In this document: in pieces, positions 22,353-31,750 of the stretch
Layout: the number at the start of each line of letters is the position of its first letter
How positions within the stretch are numbered: the first letter of the stretch is position 1
Notes under the pieces: model-generated
Seen by the model: only the letters and a program-made list of their open reading frames with translations
The model's database searches: none
What the model was told of the DNA's origin: nothing
Translations under genes and position numbers: made by a program
NCBI GenBank assembly: GCA_005406025.1
Contig: BGZK01000010.1
Coordinates: 1,290,727-1,354,726 of the forward strand
DNA length: 64,000 bases
From: Eumeta japonica
Taxonomy: Eukaryota; Arthropoda; Insecta; Lepidoptera; Psychidae
Direction of reading: 5' to 3'

Positions 22353-25300
22353 TTGTTATCACAAAAGCAAATTTTTTTTTTGATACGCCACATTAAATTC
22401 GTTATAAAATAAATGCTACTGGCCCACTTCGTGCTTCTGCTCTTCTGGTACTCGGTTGAACATCAAGGGGTAGTCAAGACGTCTTTATTCTTTTTTCATC
22501 AGAATACCGCTATATTAAATTAATCATAAAGTTACAAAATAAATGTTATTGTACTAATGTGCATTATGTGCTCGTACCAATGTGCATTATGAGTAACAGC
22601 GACGCGTTATACGCTCAAAATACACTTTGATCAGATTTTCCTAATACACCAAAAGGAGTATAACTTCAAAAAGATTTGTGAAATGTCTATGGAGTGGGCT
22701 AGAAGACGAAACAGTGTTTACGTATGTCTTAAACCGTCCGCTTCTAAGTACCCGAAACTGTACTTGTACAGAAAAATGCGATTTTTTTTTAATTCGACCA
22801 ACTAAACAGCAATGCTCAGTCGAGCAATAAATCCCTGAATCTATGTTATAAACAAGCGCATTCGGGCGTATTCACCGAAACATTTTTGAGAGGCCCCTTA
22901 TCGTAAAAAAAAACTCATAATCGTAAATATACGAAGATCGTGACAGAAAAACACGATCACGCAGCGGAAGCCGCTCACCGAGTCCAGCGGCGGCCACCGC
23001 ACCGCAACAGCTCGTGGATTTTAGCGGTGTTCGTACAAATTTCCACCGACGGCGCCGAAATAGACGGCAAACAAGACGTCGGCGCGCTGATAAAGCGGTC
23101 ACGAATCGGCGGCGTTACGAAACGACGGTGACGCTGCGGCAGCGGCGCGGGAGTCGCGAACGCGATAAGAAAACGTTGGGAAATTCAAGGGACATGTGGA
23201 ACTTGATCTGTGTGTTAGATTAAATTCTTCTCTTTTGTATGACCGTTGCTAAATTTTTTTTTTATGTACACATTTGGATAACCCTATTTTTTTAGGATCG
23301 TTGAAATTAATTGCCCTTAATTAATCTCAATTGCGCTTAAAGGGTCTACTGTATATTACTTCATACGAATTTAATGATTTTTGGAGGTCTTCTTATCATT
23401 TTGACAGATGGTCACGTTTGCGTGTCACGACATCCCTGGTGTGACGTAACATGTTTAGCAATTTTAAATTTAAAACAGCTCTTCCAAAGATTGTTTTTTT
23501 CTATGTGAAATCTTTTTTACATCAACGAAGCAAATTATCTATAGAGTTGAAGTTTAAAGTTTTATACGTGTGACGTCACAAAACATGTGCCATGCCCCCC
23601 TGTCATATGACGTAATTTATTAATAACCCCTAAGTATAATTATATAGACATATATGCATTGTGTAACGTTTATTTATAGCCAATATATTACTTCATCCTT
23701 GTACTGTGTGTTATCAGTCGACTAGTTGTCCTTATCCCTTTACTTTCACGTGTATTTTTTTTATTTTAACTATTAAATCGCATAAAAGTAATTATTAATA
23801 ATAAATACGAACTAATATTTCTGTGCAAAATTCTGAAATGCACCGACCTCGAACCAGGACGAGGGCTCGCCAGAATGTTCATCTCGTTGAAGTCCCCGTG
23901 GATGACCCCCTTCTCCAACTCCCCAAGACGTGGAACTACCGCATATTTGAATTCTTCAATCACCTGTAAATAAGATCAGTTACAGAAATAACATAACCAC
24001 TATAAGGTGTGTAAACTGAACTTTGCCATTTCTTTAATGAAATCCTATTGAAATAGAAAATATAAATTTGATATTTAAGTGAAGTGTTTTTGTCTATATT
24101 TTTTATATACTGCAAATATATTACCCTTCATACAACTTTATATAAGAAGGTTTAAGCTATAGTCGATTTTATTCTAATATTAAGGCAATTAAATGGTTCT
24201 TATTCTACAATAACTCATAAAATAGCTGAAATAGTAGATGATTCTTGGTATCAAGTATTTTTTTCCAGTTTTACTATACGATTATTATCAATAGAAAACA
24301 ATGCTAGAACCAGTATCAATACTATTACTATAAAATTTCTTTTACTTTATAGTCTAGGAGCCGGCCTTAGAAAAATGTACCCCTATCTGTTAATTGAATC
24401 AAATAATGTTTTAAAGGCGGATAACAGCATTATAAATTTATGAGAACAATGTCTGCCACCGTAGTCCTGCTGCTATTGACATTAATTACTTAATTTTTTT
24501 GTAGACTGCAAATAATTTCATGGTAACTGCCAGTTATAAATATATTTAGAATTTTGTAAACTTTACATGCGTGTTAATATTTTTAATTATCAGACGAGGG
24601 AAATAATTGCGGTTTATCTACCTGTTTACACCTGGCTGCAGATAGCTGTGGCAGTCATAAAGGTCGCTGCCTATTGTAACAAGTTGTAAAACATAATATT
24701 CGAAAGTTTTGTACTTGCGATGTGCAATTACCATAAGACGCAAAAAATAATTATCAATTAATTAATTTTAGCAGTAGCAGGACTACGGCGGCAGACATTG
24801 TTCTCATAAATTTATAATATTGTTGTTAGTCTGTAAAACATTATTTGATTCAAATAACAGATGAGGGCACATTTTAGTACTGCCGGATCTTAGACTATTA
24901 AAACAGGGCAATTTAAATAATGCACAATTACTACTAAAGGCGTTATCTCCGCTGGTATTTAGTTTTTCATATTTGGCAATGGATCAGTAAACAGCTAACG
25001 TAACTAAAACGAGAAGAAATGATTCTGAACCATATGCAAATATTATGAAACAATTAATGTTGATCTTATTACGAGCGCCGTGATTCCAAAACTCAAAATT
25101 AATAGCAGAACTCATAAAATAACAGTAAACTGATTCTAATCTAGTACAGTTTATCAGTTCAGTTATCACAAACACAATTACACCTAAAATGCATTCGTTA
25201 AAAAGCATACAGCTGTTATTAATGCAATAACTCCAGCTAAAATTCCGTCATTATCGCATCCAAAGGAATCACAGATAACAGTATTTGATTTGGCAGGACA

Positions 25301-27843
25301 AAGTAGTTTGATCGCAATGTCCGTTTGCTCAACGAACATACTTATTTTGGCTCAGGCGCACACTGGATTGCATTGCATGTGCTTTGCGTAGTGTCTGTGT
25401 GTTTTATTGGATTATTTTTTTTTATATATGGCATCACCTCTTCCGCCATTTTGATTATTTCTATAATATATCGCATCACCTCTTCCGCCATGTCCAACTT
25501 TTCGGCATCCTTGATGACGTACTTGAACTTCTCGAGCTCGGGCACTTTACTGAGCATCCAAATGTGCTCACGGGTGACTAGTCCGGAGTGGTTGAAGTTC
25601 TAGAATAATATTGATAATTGATTAGAACATATTTTTGTATTGGCTTAAAGAAGGCTTCTTAATTTATAATTTAAATTGACATAACAACCAAAGAGCCAAT
25701 ACGGACGTAAAGAGTTACTATTCACTTTTCCAAATAAACCGAGGGATTATATTAAAATATGAAATTCATCATTTTTACAACAACGTTAGATCAGGTTTCA
25801 AAATAATGAAAATCTGTAAGTTAATACATGTAGTTACGTATTTTATTTACACGTCGCAATCGAAATTTCAAATAGTATTATCTAAAAATGATCTCGTAAA
25901 ATTTTAGGCAATACCTTATTTTACAATCCCTAATATCTTAAAAGAAATAAATATCATAGAGTTCAATCGTTGGCTTAACACGAAAGAAAAATAAAATCAT
26001 ATCTAATGACAGATTTTTTCCTATTACGATTACCTGCAAAGTGGTGTCGAGGGTGGCGATGAACTCTCCCGCTTGGTAGAACAGGAACTCGGACTTGGGG
26101 ACGTCCTTGAGCAGCTCGCCGGGCAGGTATTCCAGGAGTCTCACCACGTGGCTCTTCCCGCCGATGGACTCCACCGAGTACAGGTGGCCGTAAACGTTTC
26201 GTATCGGCTTTGGACAGCTGATGGAGCGCGTGTCTTTAACATACATACGCATCGATGTAACACGTATTGAGGTTAAGTGCAAAACGTAAGATAAATTATC
26301 TGAAAACATCTTATCGTCGGTACGAGGAGTGTGGGTGTCGATTTGTTGTGGTTTACGAATTGAGACTATAACACTAAAATTTGATTATACTATTAAAGAG
26401 GCAATTTTTTACTATTAGTCTGGGTAACAAGTTGAAACTGGTGCAAAATAAAGATATTGATCCTAAACATATGTGCGGTAGCTCAATCCATCCGGAATAA
26501 CATCTAGAAAAATGTATCGAAAGCGTTTATTAGCAATATAAAAAATACAAAGGTTATAAACAATTAAATATGAAAAAAAAGGTATTTTGTTTTTTGCCGA
26601 TATCTCGTAGACTATTAATATTTAAGAAATTTTAAGATAAGATCCCCAAAGAAGAGGAAATATTCTTTAAAAAACTTTCAACTTCTGGAACTTTATCTCC
26701 ATTGTTTATAATTTTAATTTAACGCTAAAAATGTGCCTCCACGAGGCATCTAAAGATGGAGCGCGCGGCATCAAGGTAAGTCACACTAAAAAAAATTTTT
26801 AAGGTTATTAAATATTAATTTCAAAATTTCAATAAATTATTGTGTATTAAATACACTTTAAAAAATTTATTCCCGTTAAAAAATTAAGCTAAAATCAATT
26901 TTTTAACAAGTTCTTCATCGTAAGTTAAAAAAAAATGTTTAAATATTAGAAAAAACCTTTTTTTGCTTCATGACGCTCTTTTTATATACATGCTTAACAA
27001 GATCACGCCATAAAAATTTAAATAAAATTCTATACTATGCTTTTTAACTTAAACAAAAACTGACAAATCAAAATAATATTGCTTAAGTTAAAAATTTTAG
27101 TTAATACTCAAGTAAATTTCATTGAAGTTTAAATATTTGTAAATTTTTAATTTTAATTTTATGTGACTAGGTAATTGACACACTCGTTATTATGCAATCG
27201 TCGCAGCTAAATTATAACTAATTATAGCAATTAGGGAGAGAATTATCTTATTGTGCATATAAAAATCGATACACAAGCTACTAAAAACTTGATATTATTA
27301 ATGTATATTAATTTTAATAGAGTCTATAAAACACTAATTCTAAAAATAAGTTAGATTATCAAGCTATTTTATACCTATTTATCGTGAATGTCATATATTT
27401 ATTTTTATTAAAGCATAGTAAACTGAAACAAATTGCTTTAGTCGTATTGGAATAGTAGAAGTTACGATCTAGTTTTTAAAAATGCGGGCTAGAAAGATAA
27501 CCGACTATCTAATCTGACATCTGACAATAAAGTGAAATGAATACTCACTCAAGAAGTTCATGATTTCGTTCTGGGCTTCGACAACGCTCAAGTTCTGGGA
27601 ATCCATCGAGTTCATAATTTTGAGCACGTAGCCATTGGGGCAGTGGTTGGTGATCAAAGGGTTCTTGACGTTCGGATCCTCGATTATCTTGTAGTTTTTA
27701 TCATCGTAACCGTTCATCTCTATCAGCTCCAGCACCGATATACCGTACAGCCTTTCCGCCAACAATTTGACTCCTTCTTCATCGATGACGGGCTTGATGG
27801 AGGCGCCCGGTTCCAGAACCATTGCTGGTTTCGTCTCCGACAT
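15891..27843 (-). CDS. HYKK: Hydroxylysine kinase-like protein (APH family), complete, 6 exons
   Basis: Aminoglycoside-phosphotransferase-fold kinase; the vertebrate enzyme (AGPHD1) uses GTP to phosphorylate 5-hydroxy-L-lysine in lysine breakdown. Exons in transcript order: 27843-27549, 26233-26034, 25599-25480, 23963-23848, 20707-20518, 16097-15891, all joining in frame to 375 residues (human 373). Visible motifs: GYVLKI (ATP-site Lys, residues about 70-75), [10 protein letters not shown], the catalytic loop IHGDFNEMN with D229 and N234, and the metal-binding LDFGD with D255. No signal peptide or membrane segment, so cytosolic or mitochondrial. The start ATG at 27841-27843 sits in a purine-rich context (agaagaATG). 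It is transcribed toward Nox5. The insect substrate is inferred from the family. Confidence 0.93.
16264..16520. repeat. 87-bp tandem repeat, three units
   Basis: Units start at 16264, 16351 and 16438, each beginning tttataaat and carrying aatgagctcaataaaga or a variant. The first two are nearly identical and the third is diverged. It lies in HYKK intron 5, close to the last exon. Confidence 0.85.
17066..17350. mobile_element. Fold-back (inverted-repeat) element
   Basis: Two imperfect inverted arms of about 100 bp (17066-17166 and 17255-17350, sharing attcgagaggattga and gcaacccac) enclose a perfect 21-bp inner inverted repeat (17190-17210 and 17234-17254), itself enclosing gtccg...cggac. The layout suggests a non-autonomous fold-back transposon; no coding capacity. 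A single related arm is at 43213-43320. Confidence 0.7.
17640..19527 (+). mobile_element. Dispersed element interrupted by a second element
   Basis: The outer copy runs from gaattccgtgccaaattggc to acttttggccagttttt. It is collinear with 51838-52590 and, in inverse orientation, with 49341-49915. Compared with the uninterrupted 49 kb copy, it is split after ctacttg at 18237 and resumes near 19364 (tagctataggcgac). No protein coding seen. Confidence 0.75.
18238..19364 (-). mobile_element. Inner element (gggttccgtac family) inserted in the outer repeat
   Basis: About 1.13 kb, bounded by agggttctgtacc at one end and gtacggaaccctcgg at the other, with a tccgtccgtcggtctg stretch near the first. 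This end structure matches a non-autonomous repeat abundant in lepidopteran genomes (from memory, not searched). Confidence 0.65.
20518..20707 (-). CDS. HYKK: HYKK exon 5: metal-binding motif
   Basis: Acceptor gttacag. Encodes [20 protein letters not shown], with the DFGD metal-binding motif, then [18 protein letters not shown] and GGLVLAGY. Donor CTGAAG|gtatgc, phase 0. Confidence 0.95.
20739..21010. repeat. Unclassified repeat-like block in HYKK intron 4
   Basis: Has internal repeats of a Gly/Glu-codon-like purine motif (ggagctg, ggtagaaatga) followed by agggccgttcacaaa and cttccccccgtct. The latter resemble fragments of elements carrying a gggccgttca end. Confidence 0.35.
21700..21980. 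repeat. Low-complexity dispersed repeat (cgaatcccg type)
   Basis: Runs of aatcccgacccagctccaat-like short repeats. The overlapping frames on both strands (such as [17 protein letters not shown]) are products of this repetition, not genes. Related blocks occur at 29580, 34440, 35090, 58910 and 63650. Confidence 0.6.
22281..22346. repeat. (TA)n microsatellite
   Basis: 33 uninterrupted TA units in HYKK intron 4. Confidence 0.98.
22930..23195. other. CpG-rich islet in HYKK intron 4
   Basis: Dense CpG (gtccagcggcggccaccgca, cggcgcgctgataaag, cggcagcggcgcgggagtcg) in an AT-rich intron. Open in several frames on both strands, as expected from stop-poor GC-rich DNA, with no recognisable domain. It may be an intronic regulatory element or a mobile-element piece. 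Confidence 0.5.
23848..23963 (-). CDS. HYKK: HYKK exon 4: catalytic loop
   Basis: Acceptor tttacag. Encodes [19 protein letters not shown] and the catalytic loop [12 protein letters not shown] (H227, D229, N234). Donor TCGAG|gtcggt leaves AG, completed to Ser by the next exon. Confidence 0.95.
24350..24897. mobile_element. Short inverted-repeat element (MITE), 548 bp
   Basis: Long terminal inverted repeats of about 150 bp run inward from tagtcta at 24350 and tagacta at 24891-24897 and share atttatgagaacaatgtctg. It is flanked by TTA on both sides, consistent with a 3-bp TTA target duplication as made by PIF/Harbinger-type transposases. No coding capacity. Lies in HYKK intron 3. Confidence 0.75.
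24981..25340 (-). pseudogene. Unidentified coding-like relic in HYKK intron 3
   Basis: Reading the - strand, an open frame of about 52 codons (start near 25340, including [20 protein letters not shown] and ending FLTNAF) stops at an in-frame TAG. It is followed in another frame by 74 codons with hydrophobic stretches ([14 protein letters not shown]). Together they look like one frameshifted membrane-protein-like frame, but I cannot name a family. It could be a mobile-element relic or chance. Confidence 0.3.
25431..25490 (-). repeat. HYKK: Tandem duplication covering the HYKK exon 3 splice donor
   Basis: The block gcatcacctcttccgccat (+ strand) occurs at 25431 and 25473, a 42-bp offset. Each copy carries GAAGAG|gtgatg on the - strand. 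Confidence 0.9.
25480..25599 (-). CDS. HYKK: HYKK exon 3
   Basis: Acceptor ttctag, 40 codons from [16 protein letters not shown] to KLDMAEE. The donor GAG|gtgatg at 25479-25478 was chosen because the resulting spacing to the catalytic loop equals that of human HYKK. A duplicated copy of this donor lies 42 bp further along (see findings). Confidence 0.88.
26034..26233 (-). CDS. HYKK: HYKK exon 2
   Basis: Starts after ttaaag (weak pyrimidine tract); the other nearby AG breaks frame. Encodes [33 protein letters not shown] and [15 protein letters not shown]. Donor CAG|gtaatc, phase 0. Confidence 0.92.
26734..26782 (+). other. Exon-like segment with a consensus splice donor
   Basis: An ATG-initiated stretch of 15 codons ([14 protein letters not shown]) ends at AAG|gtaagt, an ideal donor, on the + strand inside HYKK intron 1. 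No partner exon or protein family recognised; probably a repeat relic or chance. Confidence 0.2.
27549..27843 (-). CDS. HYKK: HYKK exon 1
   Basis: Encodes residues 1-98, from [15 protein letters not shown] through [20 protein letters not shown] (N-lobe, YDD-N motif) and [10 protein letters not shown] to the NEIMNFL helix. Donor ttga|gtgagt leaves the first base of an Asn codon. Confidence 0.93.
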
Positions 27844-27999
27844 TCTTCTTTCTATATTCTGCTTCGCCTTCTTTGCTCTTATGATTTTTAATTCGAATTC
27901 CGCCGGTGTGCAACTGTTAACTAATCAAACAAATATATTAAATAATACATTTTTAAATATGTATTACGTATTTAAACTAGCTTCTGTTCGTAGCTTCGC

Positions 28000-28800
28000 C
28001 CGTATGGGCATAAAATGAATTCTCGTAACTTTTATATCGAGCAATATTTCTAGCTATAGTGATCCCGCTATCGATTCCGATCCTGGTTATATCAAAGTCG
28101 AGTCGTTGTATGAAATGCATTGTCTTTCTGTATACCTATATACAGGCCTTAAAATATAAAACTTATGTAGTGACAAATTCAAAAAAAAATATTCGGATAT
28201 TCAAAAACAATGACAGATGTGTTTCATACATTATAATAATGAATAATTAAGTGTTTCTTTTTAAGACGTTGTACATAAAAAAAATATTATTAACAATTTT
28301 ATTACCATTGCTTCGTTTATTTTTTAAAAGTTTCGTTTAAATAAGTGAAATTAAAAAAAAATCTTTTAGGGTAGTTATACTTTCTAAGATTGTTAATTTA
28401 TTTCATTGTTCCTCTTATACAACATTACAAATAGACAAAGGAATTTTGTTCTAACCTAGAGGGTCCACGACACCTCTGTTAGTTTATGCAGTTTACGTTT
28501 ACTGTAATCAATGTATTCGATAGCGCCTTACAGATGGATTGACCCTAATGTCGGATAACTAAAATAAGGATATATTTGACTAAATCAAATATATTCCGAA
28601 AACGATCACATACTAAAATAGAAATTTTTCAGCTGAATTCAAATGTTAATGCGTTTCATAAGATATTTTTAGAACCCATAGAGTGTTATTAATAATGTGA
28701 AGATTTAGCAGTAACGAATTCATCTCGTTGTCGGGCAGAACCGGGCGAGAGGCCGATATAAGTCGAAATCGGTATGATGCGATTGTCACGGCAAGTTCAG
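28000..28800. other. Region upstream of HYKK
   Basis: AT-rich, with a diverged dispersed repeat at about 27980-28110 (tagcttcgcccgtatgggc). No clear core promoter for HYKK was identified; no coding region seen. Confidence 0.5.
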
Positions 28801-28939
28801 TATGCCAGTTCAAGAAATGGCAAATGAGATTTGCCATTTCTTGAACTTCATCGTAATCGCTTGATTTCATTTTTCTACCTGCCACTTTAAATAAGCAAAC
28901 AAATGCAATATACACTTTTCTAAATATAAGGTTATGCAT
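28646..28939 (-). other. Unidentified open frame, possibly coding relic
   Basis: 97 codons from ATG at 28939 with non-repetitive composition (for example SSDYDEVQEMANLICHFL, SASRPVLPDNEMNSLL). A perfect hairpin lies inside it. I recognise no family, and no flanking splice sites were convincingly joined. Confidence 0.2.
28808..28846. repeat. Perfect 18-bp hairpin
   Basis: gttcaagaaatggcaaat and its exact complement around a 3-base gag loop. Confidence 0.85.
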
Positions 28940-29569
28940 ATTAATTACAGTGCGGTTATCTGACTACGATATCTTGTCAGCTATTGAACTTTTAAATTAA
29001 CTTGGTCACCAACTTTCTACAAATTTTATGGATGTTTTGAACTTTTTTACGATATTCCTTCAAACTGGCCCTAATTGACCCTAATAAAAATTAACACTTT
29101 GTAACCAAGTCCCCAAATACCAATTTTCATTACTTACGTAAGCTAAACCTAAAAAAGATACATCAAAATGATGTACTAGAGAATTATAGTTTTTTATAAA
29201 TCCTATGGAAAATTTCACGATAGCATATCTTACGGTTGAGTCACGGTAATTATTTTTGTTTTTAACATTTAAATTAATAATATTATGTTATTTGCAACAC
29301 TGTTTTTTCGTATTCAGTTTTAATCGTTATCCAGTTAAATAAGTTAGTAACCTTGGGGTATTAAATGTAGATTATAATTTCCTTGTACACTATGCCATTT
29401 TAATGAATACTTTAGTTAAAATTACAGGCAACCGTAAATATAACCTGCATCCGCTGCAAAACAATCTAATGGCTACAAATTATTTCACACACAGAAACCT
29501 GCGCTATTCCAAAATAATATAGGCCATATTTTATTTTGTTACTAGCATTTGTCCTCGCTTCATAGAAAT

Positions 29570-29765
29570 TAGAACCTTGAGCGATATCGGAAATTAAAGC
29601 GGTGCGGAGAGCAGAATCGAAAACCGGGACCGAGACCGAGACGAAGAACAATATCGAAACCAGAATTGAAACCGGGAACGGAATTAGGATTGACATCAAG
29701 TTCTTACCATATAAAAGATCCTATTCCTATTCCACGCGGGCAAAGCCGCGGGCGGTAAGCTAATA
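29570..29765. repeat. Purine-rich dispersed repeat
   Basis: Runs of gagaccgagac / gaaaccagaattgaaaccg ending in cgcgggcaaagccgcgggcg. Lepidopteran genomes carry many such remnants. The open frame on the - strand here is an artefact of the repetition. Confidence 0.6.
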
Positions 29766-29948
29766 ACGAAACGAATCCTGCTTATAGTAAAGGAGAATAT
29801 TTTATACTTTACGGATAAGATTTCGTAGGATAATACAAACCACAGAAATTCGAATGAAAATCTAGTCAGATTTTTGCTTTGCAAATCGCCACCGCTTTAT
29901 ATTCAAAGTGACGCATTGTGCCTTGTTCAAATTCTAATTTGTCTACAG

Positions 29949-29950
<2 letters not shown>

Positions 29951-29986
<36 letters not shown>
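29951..29986. repeat. (TA)n microsatellite
   Basis: About 17 TA units. Confidence 0.95.
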
Positions 29987-29999
29987 TAAATATTTCAAG

Positions 30000-30600
30000 A
30001 ATAATCGGTTATTCGTTGGTTCCTCTTGTCCACTGAACTGAACACTTCCATTGCTGGATAGAAACATTCAAGCATTCCCCCTAGGTGTCTACAGCATTTG
30101 TCCTTGAGCCATCTACCACCGACCGGTGGTCATTACTTTCACCAAGTCGTCACGCTGCGATATCCGGTTCCTTGGTTGCAGCACGAGCATCATTGCCACA
30201 ACTCCCGAGTCCTTTTCTTCGGAGACCATTTCGAAAGAGGAAGTTCATTACCATACCAAATCGGTCTATTGTATCACTCCACTGCCACCTGGTTCGTTTA
30301 ACAAGTTTCACTGTAATCGATGAGATTTGTCGATTTTCGGAGTGTTTTCTTAAACAACCTCAATTTCATCACTAACAAGTGTCCAATACGAGGCACATTC
30401 CCTTGAATCTTCAACGAACACGCTTGTTAACTCTAACTTCAAGGTAGGCTAATCTATTCGGTGCGCCTGCAATTTTTACCGTTTTTACCGTTCAACCGTT
30501 AGTAAAGGACTTATTTGTTCACGATAAACCCTACGGCCCCTTGAGACAAGCTAGCGCCTTCCAGATAGCTGAATAAATTACGAGACTAGAGCCATTGCCT
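30000..30600. other. GC-richer block of unknown origin
   Basis: About 550 bp less AT-rich than its surroundings, with overlapping open frames in three + strand phases and repeated accgtttttaccgtt. No domain recognised in any frame; a decayed mobile element is the likeliest source. Confidence 0.35.
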
Positions 30601-30615
30601 TATTCTTTGCCTGTC

Positions 30616-30816
30616 TCAGGAATTATAGATAAGCTTATATAATATGTCTTTTTCGTCCATACGTAAAAATAAGTCAATACAAAAACATAGTAATTTACTA
30701 ACTGCTAATAACAAAATAGCGAACCAACACTGATTTTTGTTCAAGGTGACTGTCCTTTCCGCTTCATAGTCCGGACTATTTAAAGCCTTGTATATACTTT
30801 CAAACACTCCCGGCAT
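30616..30816 (-). other. Possible small or first-exon coding frame
   Basis: 66 codons from a well-placed ATG (caaaATGCCGG). The start is hydrophilic (MPGVFESIYKALNSPDYEAE), followed by a hydrophobic segment (CWFAILLLAVSKLLCFCIDL) that could span a membrane. It could be a first coding exon of an unseen gene or chance; no partner exon was found. Confidence 0.25.
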
Positions 30817-31339
30817 TTTGAAAGATTTTTTTTATGTCGGTATGAACTGTTCACATGTTTGAATCTATATATTCAGAAGTTGACTGTAAAATTTCTGTGT
30901 TATCATACAGATAAATTATTATCGCTGATTATACAATTTTGTCTTTGGTTATCGATCACAGGAAATTATTTATAATTATTTATTGATAATATAAAATAGT
31001 TTCTTCCGTGAAGATTAAATTTACTGCAAAAAAGTATATTATATTATATTAATAAGTATATAATATATTATGTATTAAGTATATTATGTATTAAGTATGT
31101 TTTAATACTTTTGCATTAGATTATTACACATATATATTAAATCAGATCAACATCGTAATACAGTGTAATGTCAACTTATCATTAATTCGTTACAAACTTT
31201 ATGACAGCTAAAAGTGATACATTAACTTCAGCGAAATCTTATTTTGGTTGAACAACTGTAATTTTTTTAAACATCCACTCAAACTAAACACAGGAGAAAC
31301 TTCAGCACTGAACTTAATGTAACCATTTTAAATACATTT

Positions 31340-31750
31340 CTATTATTGATTTATTTTTTTAATTACAGCTACGGCAGAAGAAATAGGACTTTTTGGCAAT
31401 TTTTTTTCTTTTAACACTCTATATGTAAATGAGCCGTTAACTCACTATTAGTTCCGTTAAAAGTCAAGGGAAGATTTATCTACTGTCGGATCCCAGACTA
31501 TAACAAAACTTGTATTAATCTGTTTAATACAGTTATTTTCTTCGCGTAACATCACAATGCCGGTTAAAAAAAAACTGAATTCTGCAGAACTTAGCATGAG
31601 AATAAAATTACAGCGGATTAAGTTAGACAAAGGCAACAATTTCCATAGAGCGATGCATTCGTTTCGGCGCCGGCGCGTCACGGCGGCGCACAATGGGCCG
31701 GCGCGGGCTGTGCGCCGGCGCGGCCTAGACATAGCGCACGTACTGTAATA
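31340..31750. other. CpG-rich islet with a possible transposon end
   Basis: Very CpG-rich from 31660 to 31730 (cggcgccggcgcgtcacggc). Just upstream, tcggatcccagactata at 31487 resembles the right end of the 24350-24897 element (ccggatcttagactatt). The open frame (MPVKKKLNSAELSMRIKLQR) matches nothing I know. Confidence 0.4.

Noticed and set aside
22872..23223. Arg-rich frames in the HYKK intron CpG islet
   Set aside because: Open because stop codons are rare in CpG-rich DNA; no conserved motif in any frame.
25325..25603. 92-codon + frame with membrane-like composition
   Set aside because: Antisense of HYKK exon 3 and its duplicated donor.
27643..28018. + strand frames over 27.6-28.0 kb
   Set aside because: Antisense of HYKK exon 1.
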